Assembly (NCBI RefSeq): GCF_013744875.1
Contig: NZ_CP059399.1
Span: 6,262,001 to 6,326,000 of the forward strand
Source of the DNA: Nocardia huaxiensis
Lineage (GTDB): Bacteria; Actinomycetota; Actinomycetes; Mycobacteriales; Mycobacteriaceae
Reading direction: 5' to 3'
Length of the DNA stretch: 64,000 nt
Below the pieces are notes generated by a model, which was given only the letters and a program-made list of their open reading frames with translations, searched no databases and had not been told where the DNA came from. The number at the start of each line of letters is the position of its first letter. Position 1 is the stretch's first letter. Shown piece by piece: positions 17,986 through 26,473 of this stretch. The position numbers were made by a program, and so were the translations under genes.

Positions 17986-19467
17986 ATGGACCATGCACCA
18001 GCCCCGATTCTCGACGCGCTGGCCGACTACCAGCGGCTCGGCCGCTACGGCTTCACCCCGCCCGGACACCGCCAGGGCCGGGGCGCGGACCCGCGGGTGA
18101 CCGCGGTGCTCGGTGACGCGTTGCGCGCCGACGTGCTGGCTGCGCCCGGCATGGACGATCGTCTCTCCCGCGGCCGGCATCTCGCCGAGGCCGAGGAGCT
18201 CATGGCCGATGCCGTGGGCGCGGAGTGGGCGTTCTTCTCCACCTGCGGCAGCTCCCTGTCGGTGAAGGCGGCCATGCTGGCGGTGGCGGGCGGCGACGGC
18301 GGCCTCATTCTGGGCCGCGACAGTCACAAGTCGATCGTCGCGGGGCTGATCTTCTCCGGCGTGCGGCCCTATTGGATTCCCCCCAGATGGGATGTCGCCC
18401 GGCACTTTTCGCATCCACCGTCACCGGAGCAGGTGCGCGCGGCCTGGGAGCGCCACCCGCAGGCGGCCGGGGCCCTGATCGTGAGCCCCAGCCCGTACGG
18501 CACCTGTGCGGATATCGCCGCCATCGCCGAGATCTGCCACGAGCGCGGCAAACCGCTCATCGTCGACGAGGCGTGGGGGGCGCATCTGCCGTTCCATCCG
18601 GACCTGCCGACCTGGGCCATGGACGCGGGCGCGGACATCTGCGTGGTGAGCGTGCACAAGATGGGCGCCGGATTCGAGCAGGGCTCGGTCTTCCACGTGC
18701 AGGGCGACCTGATCGACCGGGCCCGGCTGAGCGAGTGCGCGGATCTGCTGATGACCACCAGCCCCAATGTGCTGCTCTACGCCGCCATGGACGGCTGGCG
18801 GCGGCAGATGGTCGAGCACGGGCACGAATTGCTCAGCGCCGCACTGGAAACCGCCGGGCAGGCGCGCGCGGAACTCGATGTGATCCCGGGGATCTCGGTC
18901 ATGGCGGACGAACTGCTGGGCGTGGAGGCCTCGCACGACCTGGACCGGCTGCAGGTGCTCATGGACGTCTCCGACACCGGCGCGACCGGATACGAGATCG
19001 CGGACTGGCTGCGCGAGCACCGGCGACTCGACGTCGGGCTGTCCGATCACCGCCGCGTCCTCGCCACCGTGTCCATGGCCGACGACAAGACCACCGTGGA
19101 CGCCCTCACCGACGGTCTCATCGCCTGGCGGGTGCAGCGCAAATCCGGTGCTGCACCGGAGATTCGGTTGCCCGCCCCGCGCGATCTGGAACTCGATTCG
19201 ATCATGCTCCCCCGCGAGGCCTTCTTCGGCCCGTGCGAGGCGGTGCCCATCGAGCAGGCGGCGGGCCGGATCGCGGCCGAACAGGTCACCCCCTACCCGC
19301 CCGGCATTCCGGTGATCGTGCCCGGCGAGCTCATCGACGGCGCGGTCATCGACTACCTGCGGTCCGGGCTCGCCGCCGGCATGAACGTGCCCGATCCCGC
19401 CGACCCCGATCTGCGCACGCTGCGCGTGGTCGCGCCGGAATCGGGTAGAGCCAGAGCGCGGCTCTGA
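17986..19467 (+). CDS. Orn/Lys/Arg decarboxylase family PLP enzyme
   Basis: A 493-residue fold-type I PLP enzyme. The N-terminal GRYGFTPPGHRQGRG segment, the active-site DEAWGAHLPFHP (Asp contacting the pyridine nitrogen) and SVHKMGAGFEQGS with the PLP lysine (about residue 226) define the major domain; the C-terminal domain ends with the YPPGIPVIVPGE block typical of this group. Known members make cadaverine, agmatine or putrescine; actinobacterial members of this length are often annotated only as aminotransferase-like. The ATG has GGGAGG upstream. It is followed 32 bp later by the hemerythrin gene. Confidence 0.88.
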   Translation: MDHAPAPILDALADYQRLGRYGFTPPGHRQGRGADPRVTAVLGDALRADVLAAPGMDDRLSRGRHLAEAEELMADAVGAEWAFFSTCGSSLSVKAAMLAVAGGDGGLILGRDSHKSIVAGLIFSGVRPYWIPPRWDVARHFSHPPSPEQVRAAWERHPQAAGALIVSPSPYGTCADIAAIAEICHERGKPLIVDEAWGAHLPFHPDLPTWAMDAGADICVVSVHKMGAGFEQGSVFHVQGDLIDRARLSECADLLMTTSPNVLLYAAMDGWRRQMVEHGHELLSAALETAGQARAELDVIPGISVMADELLGVEASHDLDRLQVLMDVSDTGATGYEIADWLREHRRLDVGLSDHRRVLATVSMADDKTTVDALTDGLIAWRVQRKSGAAPEIRLPAPRDLELDSIMLPREAFFGPCEAVPIEQAAGRIAAEQVTPYPPGIPVIVPGELIDGAVIDYLRSGLAAGMNVPDPADPDLRTLRVVAPESGRARARL

Positions 19468-19499
19468 ACCCCAGCTCACGACCCGAGGAGTGAATCCCG

Positions 19500-20273
19500 A
19501 TGCCAGACACCACTAATCCCGGACAATTCGGCAACCGCGCGGATACGGTGGCGCAGGCCCGCAAGGGCGGCAAGGCCAGCAGTGGCAGCTTCGGCGAAGC
19601 CAATGCGGCGGATCCGAGCGAGGCCGGCAAGCGCAGTCACGAGCACGATCCCGGCCGCGACGCCGAGACCGGCGCACCGGCCACATCCGCTGCGTCCCAG
19701 GCGGCTTCGGCGACCGAGCCGGCGGGCGTCGAGGACGCCATCGGCCTGCTGCTCGCCCAGCACGAGCAGATCAAGACCCTGTTCGCCGAGACCGCCGACG
19801 CGACCGACCCCGGCGAACGCGAGGCCAAGTTCTACACGCTGCGACGACTGCTGGCCGTACACGAGACCGCCGAGGAGGAGATCATCCACCCGCGCGCCCG
19901 CGTGGAGATCGAGGACGGCGCCACCGTGGTCGGCAAGCGCCTCGAGGAAGAGCACGAAGCGAAAACCCAACTGGCCGAACTGGAATCCCTCGCCGTCGAC
20001 TCCCCCGAATTCGAGAAGAAGCTGGCGCAGCTGCGTGAGGACGTGCTCGCACACGCCGAAGCCGAGGAGCGGGACGAGTTCTCGCGGCTGCGCGAGGAAT
20101 TGGAGCCGCGGCAGTTGCAGGCCATGCGCCGCGCGGTCGAGATCGCCGAATCCCTGGCCCCGACCCGCCCGCACGCGGGCGTCGAATCGGTGGGCGCGAA
20201 CCTGCTGGCGGGCCCGTTCGCGGCCATGCTGGACCGGGCCCGCGACGCCATCACCAAACCGAAGGGTGCGTGA
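19500..20273 (+). CDS. hemerythrin-domain protein with KGG-like N-terminus
   Basis: The 257-residue protein has a low-complexity, hydrophilic N-terminus with an ARKGGKASSGSFG stretch resembling stress-induced KGG repeats, then a hemerythrin HHE domain (about residues 80-200). Candidate di-iron ligands are LLAQHEQIKTLF, LAVHETAEEEIIHP, LEEEHEAKTQL and AHAEAEERDEF. Such proteins bind O2 or sense redox and nitric oxide. A GAGGAG site lies upstream of the ATG. It is followed after 3 bp by a small membrane protein and preceded by a PLP decarboxylase; a stress-response unit is plausible. Confidence 0.87.
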   Translation: MPDTTNPGQFGNRADTVAQARKGGKASSGSFGEANAADPSEAGKRSHEHDPGRDAETGAPATSAASQAASATEPAGVEDAIGLLLAQHEQIKTLFAETADATDPGEREAKFYTLRRLLAVHETAEEEIIHPRARVEIEDGATVVGKRLEEEHEAKTQLAELESLAVDSPEFEKKLAQLREDVLAHAEAEERDEFSRLREELEPRQLQAMRRAVEIAESLAPTRPHAGVESVGANLLAGPFAAMLDRARDAITKPKGA

Positions 20274-20276
20274 GTC

Positions 20277-20414
20277 ATGGAACTGCTTGTGCTGCTGGCC
20301 ATTCCGATCGCGGTGGCGGTGGTGATCCTGCGCCGCAGACACCGTGGCGAGCCGCTGGACCCGCCCGCGACGCCGCACGAATACAAGCAGCGCCGCCACC
20401 CGCACGGCTCCTGA
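20277..20414 (+). CDS. very small membrane protein
   Basis: A 45-residue frame whose ATG lies 3 bp after the hemerythrin stop. Residues 2-18 are a single hydrophobic helix (ELLVLLAIPIAVAVVIL), then RRRHRGEP and a hydrophilic tail of PATPHEYKQRRHPHGS. The positive-inside rule places the tail in the cytosol. Its tight spacing supports co-translation with the hemerythrin protein. Too short to assign to a family. Confidence 0.5.
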   Translation: MELLVLLAIPIAVAVVILRRRHRGEPLDPPATPHEYKQRRHPHGS

Positions 20415-20426
20415 GAGGCAAGGCGA

Positions 20427-20633
20427 TCACCCGATATCGGGTTCCTCGGCGGCCAGCCGCCGCGCGGTCTCGCTCGCCGATTCCGGCGGCGCGGCCTCCT
20501 CACCGGTGGGCGTCCACGCCTCGGGCGGGTCGGCGGCCTCCTCGAGCGGATCGGCGTCGAGCGCGTCCTCGTCGAGCTGTTCGGCAGTCGAGGGGATGGG
20601 TCGGGTCTCGGGTGTGTTCGGGTCGGCATTCAT
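20427..20633 (-). CDS. small acidic protein, DUF5709-like
   Basis: A 68-residue, strongly acidic, Pro-rich protein with LDEDALDADPLEEAADPPEAW in the middle and a C-terminal TARRLAAEEPDIG. The ending with RLAAEEPD and the order of acidic and Pro motifs recall the actinobacterial DUF5709 family. It is convergent with the small membrane protein, with 12 bp between. The stop sits in a 14-bp perfect palindrome (20429-20442, ACCCGATATCGGGT). Function unknown. Confidence 0.5.
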   Translation of the reverse strand: MNADPNTPETRPIPSTAEQLDEDALDADPLEEAADPPEAWTPTGEEAAPPESASETARRLAAEEPDIG

Positions 20634-20720
20634 GATCGTCGGGTAGCCGCTGCGCGCCCCACGAAACCGTGCGCCCGCCCGCTCCCACAGTCGACCGGGC
20701 GGGCGCCAGGCCCCAGCCAC

Positions 20721-20813
20721 CCGATTGCCGCGACCGGGCGGCGACGACCGGACTGCCGCAGCCAGGTGGCGGCGATCGGATGGCCGCGGCCGGGTGACTA
20801 CGACCGGATTGCG
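20721..20813. repeat. degenerate tandem repeat, about 3.3 units of 27-29 bp
   Basis: Three successive units start CCGATTGCCGCGACCGGGCG (20721-20747), CCGGACTGCCGCAGCCAGGT (20748-20776) and CGGATGGCCGCGGCCGGGTG (20777-20803), and a fourth begins CCGGATTGCG (20804-20813). Consensus is close to CCGGATTGCCGCGGCCGGGT followed by GGCGACGA. It spans the gap after cinA and runs into its last codons. It looks like a minisatellite of the MIRU/VNTR kind. Confidence 0.6.
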
Positions 20814-21277
20814 TTGTCCTCCATGGCCGTGAGCAGCATGGTGAGCGCGACTTCGACGGCCTGCTCGAGCACCTCGGCAGGCTCGCCGTCGAACTGCTCG
20901 TGCCGCGCGAACCGTTCGGTCCCGGTATCCACCGCCAGCCACACCGACCCGGCGGGCTCCCCGTCCTGCGGGTCCGGCCCGCCGACTCCGGTGACCGCCG
21001 CCGCGATGTCGGCATCGAGCAGCGACCGCACCCCCGCCGCCATCGCCCGTGCGGCGGTCTCCGACACGACAGGCACCTCCGGCACCCCGAGCACCTCGTG
21101 TTTGACCTGTGCGCTGTAGGCCACCACCGCACCGCGCAACCATTCCGCGGAGTCCGGCGCGGCCCCCAGCGCCGAGGAGAGTTTTCCGCACGTGAGCGAT
21201 TCCGCCACCGCCACCGACGTTCCCGACCGCTGCGCGAGGGCCGACAGACGTTCGGCGAGTTCACCGATCTCGGGCAC
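20798..21277 (-). CDS. CinA C-terminal family protein (nicotinamide-nucleotide amidase type)
   Basis: The 159-residue protein is a stand-alone CinA C-terminal domain: VAVAESLTCGKLSSAL, VAYSAQVKHEVLGVP, AVTGVGGPDPQDGEPAGSVWLA are hallmark segments. Homologues deamidate nicotinamide mononucleotide (PncC activity) in NAD recycling; the family Ser of AESLTCG is present. The start is a GTG. The gene tail overlaps the tandem repeat at 20721-20813, so its last residues (NAIRS) are encoded by repeat sequence. Confidence 0.9.
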   Translation of the reverse strand: MPEIGELAERLSALAQRSGTSVAVAESLTCGKLSSALGAAPDSAEWLRGAVVAYSAQVKHEVLGVPEVPVVSETAARAMAAGVRSLLDADIAAAVTGVGGPDPQDGEPAGSVWLAVDTGTERFARHEQFDGEPAEVLEQAVEVALTMLLTAMEDNAIRS

Positions 21278-21332
21278 CGACCCACTCTAGCGATCGGAGG
21301 ATTGCGCTTCGCCCACCAGGGAATCTCCGAGT

Positions 21333-21455
21333 ATGGCGATGATCGTCGGCACTTCCGGCTGGCAGTACGCGGACTGGCGTACGGTCTTCTACCCACCCGG
21401 GGTCCCGCAGCGCCGCTGGCTGGAGCACTATGCGCGCTCGTTCGCCACGGTCGAG
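21333..21455 (+). pseudogene. N-terminal remnant of a DUF72 (YecE-like) gene
   Basis: From ATG 21333 the first 41 residues are a perfect DUF72 start: IVGTSGWQYADWR, FYPPGVPQRRWLEHYAR and FATVE. In intact members FATVE is followed by an Asn-rich strand (usually NNTFYRLP), but here the match ends at about 21455 and the frame continues into unrelated low-complexity sequence that overlaps the end of the neighbouring hydrolase. About 200 residues of the family are missing. The 3' part was deleted. Confidence 0.75.
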
Positions 21456-21501
21456 CCGCACGCCCGCACCGCTGCCGCCGGTCGCCGATCCGCCCCCGGT
21501 C

Positions 21502-23424
21502 TCACGCGAGTGGAACGCCCCCTGGTGAATCCTGCTCCACCGCCAGGAAACTCAGGTAGCTCGGATGGTCGGGATCGATGATGATGGTCTGCCCCTTGAT
21601 CTTTCGCTTCAGCGCCGGCGGCAGGAAGTGCCGTGGCACGCTGGCCGGTGCGACCGCCACCCGCAGCCGATGCCCGGCCCGCAGCACCGCCTCGGTCGGA
21701 TTGATCTCGATATCGATGGCGAAGGGTTCGCCCGGGACGACCGGCAGCACCGAATCCGAGCGCAGGGTGTGCAGCGGGAAGATCAGCTCATCGCCCACAT
21801 AGGTGCTGCCCTTCTCGTCGACGGCCCGCAGCGATGACAGCAGCGCGCCCCGGGTCAGCGCCGCGGAGGCCCCGTCGGGTTCGACATCGGTGACGGTGAC
21901 CGACCAGAATGCGTCCGTCCCAGCGGCTTCCACCCACAGATGCAGATTCAGCGGCCCGGACAGCACCAGGTCGGCCGCCAGCGGCGGCGTGGTGAAGGTG
22001 ACCGCTCCGGCCTCGGCGCGGCGGTCGTCGGAGCCGAAGCGCCGCCCCAGCAGCGTGGCCGCGCCCGTCGTCATGAGCGCGGTGTTGTTGGAGGCCAGGC
22101 TGCCGCGCCCGGCCGGCACGGGCAGCCGGGTGGCGTAGTCCGGCGGCGTATCCGCCAGTCCCGCATCGATTCCCGCGTGCGCGGCGGCGCCGCTGGGGTC
22201 GGGGTCGAGGTAGAGCCGCCGCACCCGCGCGGCCGGATCCGGGAAGCGCGGCCGCGAGATCCAGCCCCCGCCGCCCTGCCGGCGCACGGTGACCGGCCCG
22301 TACCCGTCGATGCCGTTGTCGATTCCCTTGAGCCACCGGTCGAACCACGCGCACTGCAACTCGTCCAGCGGCGCCGGATTGCCGGGATCGCCGAAGCCAC
22401 CGCCGAAGCTGATGTGATAGCAGTCGTCGACCATCACCTGTTTCGAGCCGGTCGGCAGGTCGAGGCGGTCGAACATGCGGAAGTTGGACCGGTTGTACAC
22501 ATCGTGCCAGCCGCCCTGGATCCAGGTCGCCGCGGTGATGTTCTCCAACACCGGAAGCCGCTGCGCCCATTCGTCATTGAGGAACGCGTCGGGGTGGCCG
22601 TCGCTGAGGGCGATCTGCCGGGCCCGCCCGAGCCCGCTGAACGGATCCGCCAGCCGGTCCCGCAGATACTGCCGCAGCACCTTGTTCCTGATCATGCCGC
22701 GCGGTGAGGGCAGGAACTTCCCGGCATTGACCGCGGCCAGCCAGACCGCCATGCCCGGGGTGGGCACGCCGCCGGTGAGGCCGAGTTCGCGCACCGGATC
22801 CTCTCCGGCGACGATGGCGAAGACCGCGTCCAGGCCCTCGGGCTGCTGTCCCGCGGCCGCGAGTGCGGCGATGCCGCCGTAGGAGACGCCGGTGGCCGCC
22901 ACATGCCCGTCGCACCACGGCTGCTCCCGAATCCAGGCCACCGTCTCGCGGTAGTCGCGGTGTTCGCGCGGGCTGAAGAAATCCCATGCGCCGGTGGAGG
23001 ATCCGGTGCCGCGCACATCCACCACCAGGCTCACGTACCCGCGGGAGACGAGCGTGCGGTTGGTGGCCCACACGTCCACCGCACCACCGGCCGGGGTGTG
23101 CAGCAGGTCGCGTCCGGTGAACCGCCGCCGATCCGAGGCCCGCACCGCGCGGCCCGCCCGCTGTGCCAGACGGGCGATGCGCGCCGCCTGCCGATTCCCC
23201 ATCCGGTTGTAGGGCGTGAAATTCACGACCACCGGGAACGCCCCGTCCACCGGCGTCGATCGGTGGTGTGCGGGCCGGATCAGGTCCGCGCACAACACAA
23301 CCCCGTCCGACATGGGAATGGTGACGGTGGTGTCGAGGTGCACCGCAGGGTATTGTCCCGGCCCGATATCGAATCGGGTGTACGGTGAAAGCGCAACGGC
23401 GGCAGGCGCATTCGGTGCGGCCAT
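21502..23424 (-). CDS. CocE/NonD-family serine hydrolase (X-Pro dipeptidyl-peptidase fold)
   Basis: I place the start at the ATG at 23424, preceded by GAGGAA, giving 640 residues. The N-terminal alpha/beta hydrolase domain shows TIPMSDGVVLCADL, VVVDVRGTGSS and the nucleophile elbow ATGVSYGG; a helical cap follows, and the C-terminal jelly-roll (from about residue 430, with PLAADLVLSGPLNLHLWV and GHRLRVAVAPASVPRHF) is the XPP C-terminal domain. Members include cocaine esterase, acyl hydrolases and peptidases; substrate is not predictable. No signal peptide. Its 3' end abuts the DUF72 remnant, marking a rearrangement breakpoint nearby. Confidence 0.88.
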   Translation of the reverse strand: MAAPNAPAAVALSPYTRFDIGPGQYPAVHLDTTVTIPMSDGVVLCADLIRPAHHRSTPVDGAFPVVVNFTPYNRMGNRQAARIARLAQRAGRAVRASDRRRFTGRDLLHTPAGGAVDVWATNRTLVSRGYVSLVVDVRGTGSSTGAWDFFSPREHRDYRETVAWIREQPWCDGHVAATGVSYGGIAALAAAGQQPEGLDAVFAIVAGEDPVRELGLTGGVPTPGMAVWLAAVNAGKFLPSPRGMIRNKVLRQYLRDRLADPFSGLGRARQIALSDGHPDAFLNDEWAQRLPVLENITAATWIQGGWHDVYNRSNFRMFDRLDLPTGSKQVMVDDCYHISFGGGFGDPGNPAPLDELQCAWFDRWLKGIDNGIDGYGPVTVRRQGGGGWISRPRFPDPAARVRRLYLDPDPSGAAAHAGIDAGLADTPPDYATRLPVPAGRGSLASNNTALMTTGAATLLGRRFGSDDRRAEAGAVTFTTPPLAADLVLSGPLNLHLWVEAAGTDAFWSVTVTDVEPDGASAALTRGALLSSLRAVDEKGSTYVGDELIFPLHTLRSDSVLPVVPGEPFAIDIEINPTEAVLRAGHRLRVAVAPASVPRHFLPPALKRKIKGQTIIIDPDHPSYLSFLAVEQDSPGGVPLA

Positions 23425-23683
23425 GGGAGGTTCCTCTCGACGTCGGTGTCCGATGTCTCCATCTGACCGCAAGAGTCCCAGACAGTTGAGTCCATGTCGA
23501 CCCACATCCGGAACGCGGAAATCTGCTGTCCGATCGCTGGATCCGGACACACCGGACACAGAGGTTGCCTCGAATTATTGTGTAAGGCCCCTCGACAGAA
23601 CTCTTGTCTTTGCGCCGTACAGTGATACTTTTTCTCTATGGCCGATTCGGCCTGAAACTCGCGAAACGTCGAGGGAGATATCC

Positions 23684-24184
23684 GTGTCCAGGGCTGTGAA
23701 GGATGCCGCCGCACGGGTTTGCGGAGCAATTCTGGGGATCGTCGCGTGCCTGTTCGCACCCGGCGTCGCACACGCCGAGGGTCCACCCGGCCCGATAATG
23801 GTCGACGGCACCGCGTATTTCGCCATGGGTGGCTGGAATTGCTCGATCGCCGCGGACGGTGTGGTGGGTTGCGATCTCGCCGACCCGGCCGCGTCCATGA
23901 ATATCCTCTACGCCGGAGTGCAGGTGCCGGTGCCGAATGTCCCGGCCATCATTGTCGATTCGGTCGCGCTGCCCGCGCGTCCGCACTGGAACTCCAACGG
24001 CAGTCACACACTGCCGGGCGGAAACCCGTTCCTGCCCCGCATATCCCCCGTCACCAACCATGACCCGCAATACACGTTCACCTATGCCGGAGCCACCTGC
24101 CAGATCACCTTCAACGGTGCGGCGGTGTGCACCTCGATGGGCCATGGATTCAGCCAATGGGGACCAGTCCCGTTCGGATACTGA
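23684..24184 (+). CDS. secreted protein of unknown function
   Basis: A GTG at 23684 with the strong site GAGGGAG gives 166 residues. A Sec signal peptide (AAARVCGAILGIVACLFAPGVAHA) is cleaved near AHA-EG. The mature domain, about 135 residues, has four Cys (GWNCSIAADGVVGCDL and GATCQITFNGAAVCTS) in two matching pairs, suggesting two disulfides and a duplicated motif. It ends HGFSQWGPVPFGY. This style of small secreted protein is common in Nocardia and mycobacteria. The 259-bp region upstream, shared with the CocE gene, should hold both promoters. Confidence 0.7.
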   Translation: MSRAVKDAAARVCGAILGIVACLFAPGVAHAEGPPGPIMVDGTAYFAMGGWNCSIAADGVVGCDLADPAASMNILYAGVQVPVPNVPAIIVDSVALPARPHWNSNGSHTLPGGNPFLPRISPVTNHDPQYTFTYAGATCQITFNGAAVCTSMGHGFSQWGPVPFGY

Positions 24185-24217
24185 TCCCCAATGACTTTTC
24201 GACCAACGAGTTTTCGA

Positions 24218-24832
24218 CTACCGGTACCAGACGCCGGAATCCCAAGCGCCGTAATTCCATACGTTGAAATCGTAGCGGCTGTGCGCACCTCCGAAGAGGT
24301 AACCCCACCAGCCTGCGGAGGTGTCGCAGATCTGGTCGTCGTGGTTGCACACGGTCAGGACCGGGAAGCCGCCGAACCAATCGTCGACACCGGCGAGCGG
24401 GTAACCGATGAGCCAGTTCCCCGGAGTCGAGGACAGGCCGCCCCAGCCGGGCCCGGGGGCGCGCTTGGGGTCCGCCAGCAGAATGGCATTGGCATCGCCG
24501 ACATCCTGGTGGTTGGTCACCCAGGCGTGGACGAGGGCCGCGCCCTCACTGTGCCCGATGAGCCGGATGTGGTCGCCCGGGCACTGGTTGCGGTGCTGCC
24601 AGAACAGCCGGTCGATTTCGTTCAACCCCGACATCGGGTCGGCGGAGTTGTAGCCCACGGGCTGATTCACGAAGGGAGCGAAAATCGAGGACGTGTTGTC
24701 TCCGAGACCGCCGATTCCGATGGCCCAATCGCCAACGCAGTCATCGGCATTCGCCTGGGGACTTGTCGCGTTCGTGAGGGAGAGGAGAATGGCCAGCAGT
24801 AATGCGGCGAAGAGCGCCGTTGCTCTACGCAT
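24218..24832 (-). CDS. secreted cutinase-like serine esterase
   Basis: A 204-residue exported protein with signal peptide ending about SPQANA-DD. The alpha/beta hydrolase core has the elbow LIGHSEGAALVHAWV (Ser about residue 95), a late acidic region VCNHDDQICD with paired Cys, and a His in GGAHSRYDF, giving a credible Ser-Asp-His triad. The size and disulfide-flanked Asp resemble cutinases and the PE-PPE esterase domain of mycobacteria. Likely substrates are lipid esters outside the cell. It converges on the secreted protein upstream, 33 bp apart. Confidence 0.8.
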   Translation of the reverse strand: MRRATALFAALLLAILLSLTNATSPQANADDCVGDWAIGIGGLGDNTSSIFAPFVNQPVGYNSADPMSGLNEIDRLFWQHRNQCPGDHIRLIGHSEGAALVHAWVTNHQDVGDANAILLADPKRAPGPGWGGLSSTPGNWLIGYPLAGVDDWFGGFPVLTVCNHDDQICDTSAGWWGYLFGGAHSRYDFNVWNYGAWDSGVWYR

Positions 24833-25066
24833 GATCGTACTTTCTTAATTTGTGGTGTCTCCGGGTCCGGCCCGGCTTGAACACCATGTACCCAGAAATT
24901 GCTGGTGTTCTTGACTACTGGCGAAACAGTTACATCGCCCTCGTTTTTGTTTGCCGTACCGCGATGTCCCGCGCCCGCTTCCGGGAAACGCGCTCTCCGG
25001 ACCGGGTATGGACCTTCAGGAAATCCCGCCGCGGTGGTCACCAAACCCTCTCGGGCAGTGTGACAC

Positions 25067-26413
25067 TCACATAACCGGAAATTCGCGCGGACCCGGGCGC
25101 ATGCGCGCCCACCGGGCGCGAATGGCCTCCCGGGTCGCCGGGCGCAGCCGGTACAGCAGGACGATGCCGAGCGCACAGCCCACGGTGATGCACAGGGCCA
25201 CCACCCCGGGCGTGGCGTCGTGGCGCGGGTCGGTCGGCCGATACCACTGCGGGGAATAGGCGACGCGCTCGAAGTCCCTGCCCCACAAGGCAACTGCGGC
25301 CGACGGGATGTAGAGGACGGCGATGCCGGTCGGCGGCACGCTCGGAAACAATGGCGGCGCGGCGGCCAGGCAGTAGCCGCCCACGAAGGAGATGGCGGTG
25401 GCGCCGGCCACCGCGAGCGCCTGTCCATGGGCATTGCCGAGCGCGGTCGCGATCGCCAGCACCGCCAGGCCCGCCGTCAGCGCGGATCCGGCCAGCGGCA
25501 GCGGACGCCGGTGCCCGGCAGCCAGTCCCAGACCGACCGCGGCCACGATCAGCACGACGGCCCAGTCGGGGCGGGGCACGGTGACCGGGGTGCTGCCCGC
25601 GGCGGCGAAGCCCACCATCAGCAGCAACTGCATGCCGTCGCGGCCCGGCAGTGCCAGGGCGGCGGCGATCGCGGCCACCACGATGAGGACAACGCTGATC
25701 ACCAGCACATGGGCGCGATGGCCGTCGCGCGCCAGCCACTCCGAGGTGAGCAGGATGACCGGAAACAGCAGCACCGCGGCCAGCAGGGGCCGCAGCGGAA
25801 TCACATCCACGAGCTTGCGATCCGAGGCGGGCCGGGACCGGTTCCAGTACGCGCACAGTCCGGCCAGCACGATCAGCACCAGCAGCAGCGGCACCGACGG
25901 CGAATCGAGCAGGAATTCGTCCAGCGCCGAGGGCGATTCGTCCGGCGCGGGGGTGAAGTCGCCGACCACGATGCCGCTCATGGCCGCGAACAGAAAGACC
26001 GTCGCCGTGGTGCGCCGGCTCCAGGACAGCGTGCCGACAATGCCCATGAGCATGCCCGCCAGCGCCGAGTCGGTGTAGTTGAGCGTCGCCTGGGTGACGA
26101 AATCGCTGTCCCACAGCAGTTGATCGACGAGCAGCCCGATGGCGCCCACCGCGGTGACGGCCCACGCCAGTGCCACGCTCGTCATGACGGCGAATACGGC
26201 GGCCAGCACGGTGACGAAGGCCGCGGCCATGGTCGCGCGCGGCACGCTGAAGACCACCAGATCCAGCGACTGTGCCCCGACGCTCAGTTCGGGATCGACC
26301 GGCACCATGATGGTGAGCCCGGCCAGTCCCGCCGCCAGGCCCACCGCAACTGCCTCGATCGCTTCGCGCCGCCGCCTCCGGCCGCGCTCGCCCGCATCGG
26401 ACACATCCGGCAA
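25067..26413 (-). CDS. polytopic membrane protein, function unknown
   Basis: The 448-residue protein has about 10-12 hydrophobic segments (examples LAAGLAGLTIMVPV, AVTAVGAIGLLVDQLL, VPLLLVLIVLAGLCAYW, VLVISVVLIVVAAIAAALAL) and a charged C-terminal tail (RPATREAIRARWARMRPG). I take the TTG at 26413 with GGAA upstream; a GTG three codons in is also possible. No transporter signature is clear. It follows the P450 gene on the same strand by 60 bp and may share its transcript. A 234-bp gap lies between its stop and the cutinase-like gene. Confidence 0.65.
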   Translation of the reverse strand: MPDVSDAGERGRRRRREAIEAVAVGLAAGLAGLTIMVPVDPELSVGAQSLDLVVFSVPRATMAAAFVTVLAAVFAVMTSVALAWAVTAVGAIGLLVDQLLWDSDFVTQATLNYTDSALAGMLMGIVGTLSWSRRTTATVFLFAAMSGIVVGDFTPAPDESPSALDEFLLDSPSVPLLLVLIVLAGLCAYWNRSRPASDRKLVDVIPLRPLLAAVLLFPVILLTSEWLARDGHRAHVLVISVVLIVVAAIAAALALPGRDGMQLLLMVGFAAAGSTPVTVPRPDWAVVLIVAAVGLGLAAGHRRPLPLAGSALTAGLAVLAIATALGNAHGQALAVAGATAISFVGGYCLAAAPPLFPSVPPTGIAVLYIPSAAVALWGRDFERVAYSPQWYRPTDPRHDATPGVVALCITVGCALGIVLLYRLRPATREAIRARWARMRPGPREFPVM

Positions 26414-26473
26414 TCTACATTTCCGCAGGCCATCCGTACCGCAGCCGCGCCGGAGCGGTCCGGCAGCGGCCTG

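Noticed and set aside
20429..20442. 14-bp palindrome ACCCGATATCGGGT as an operator
   Set aside because: It covers the stop of the small acidic gene and is far from any promoter. Kept only as a note; chance or weak terminator is as likely.
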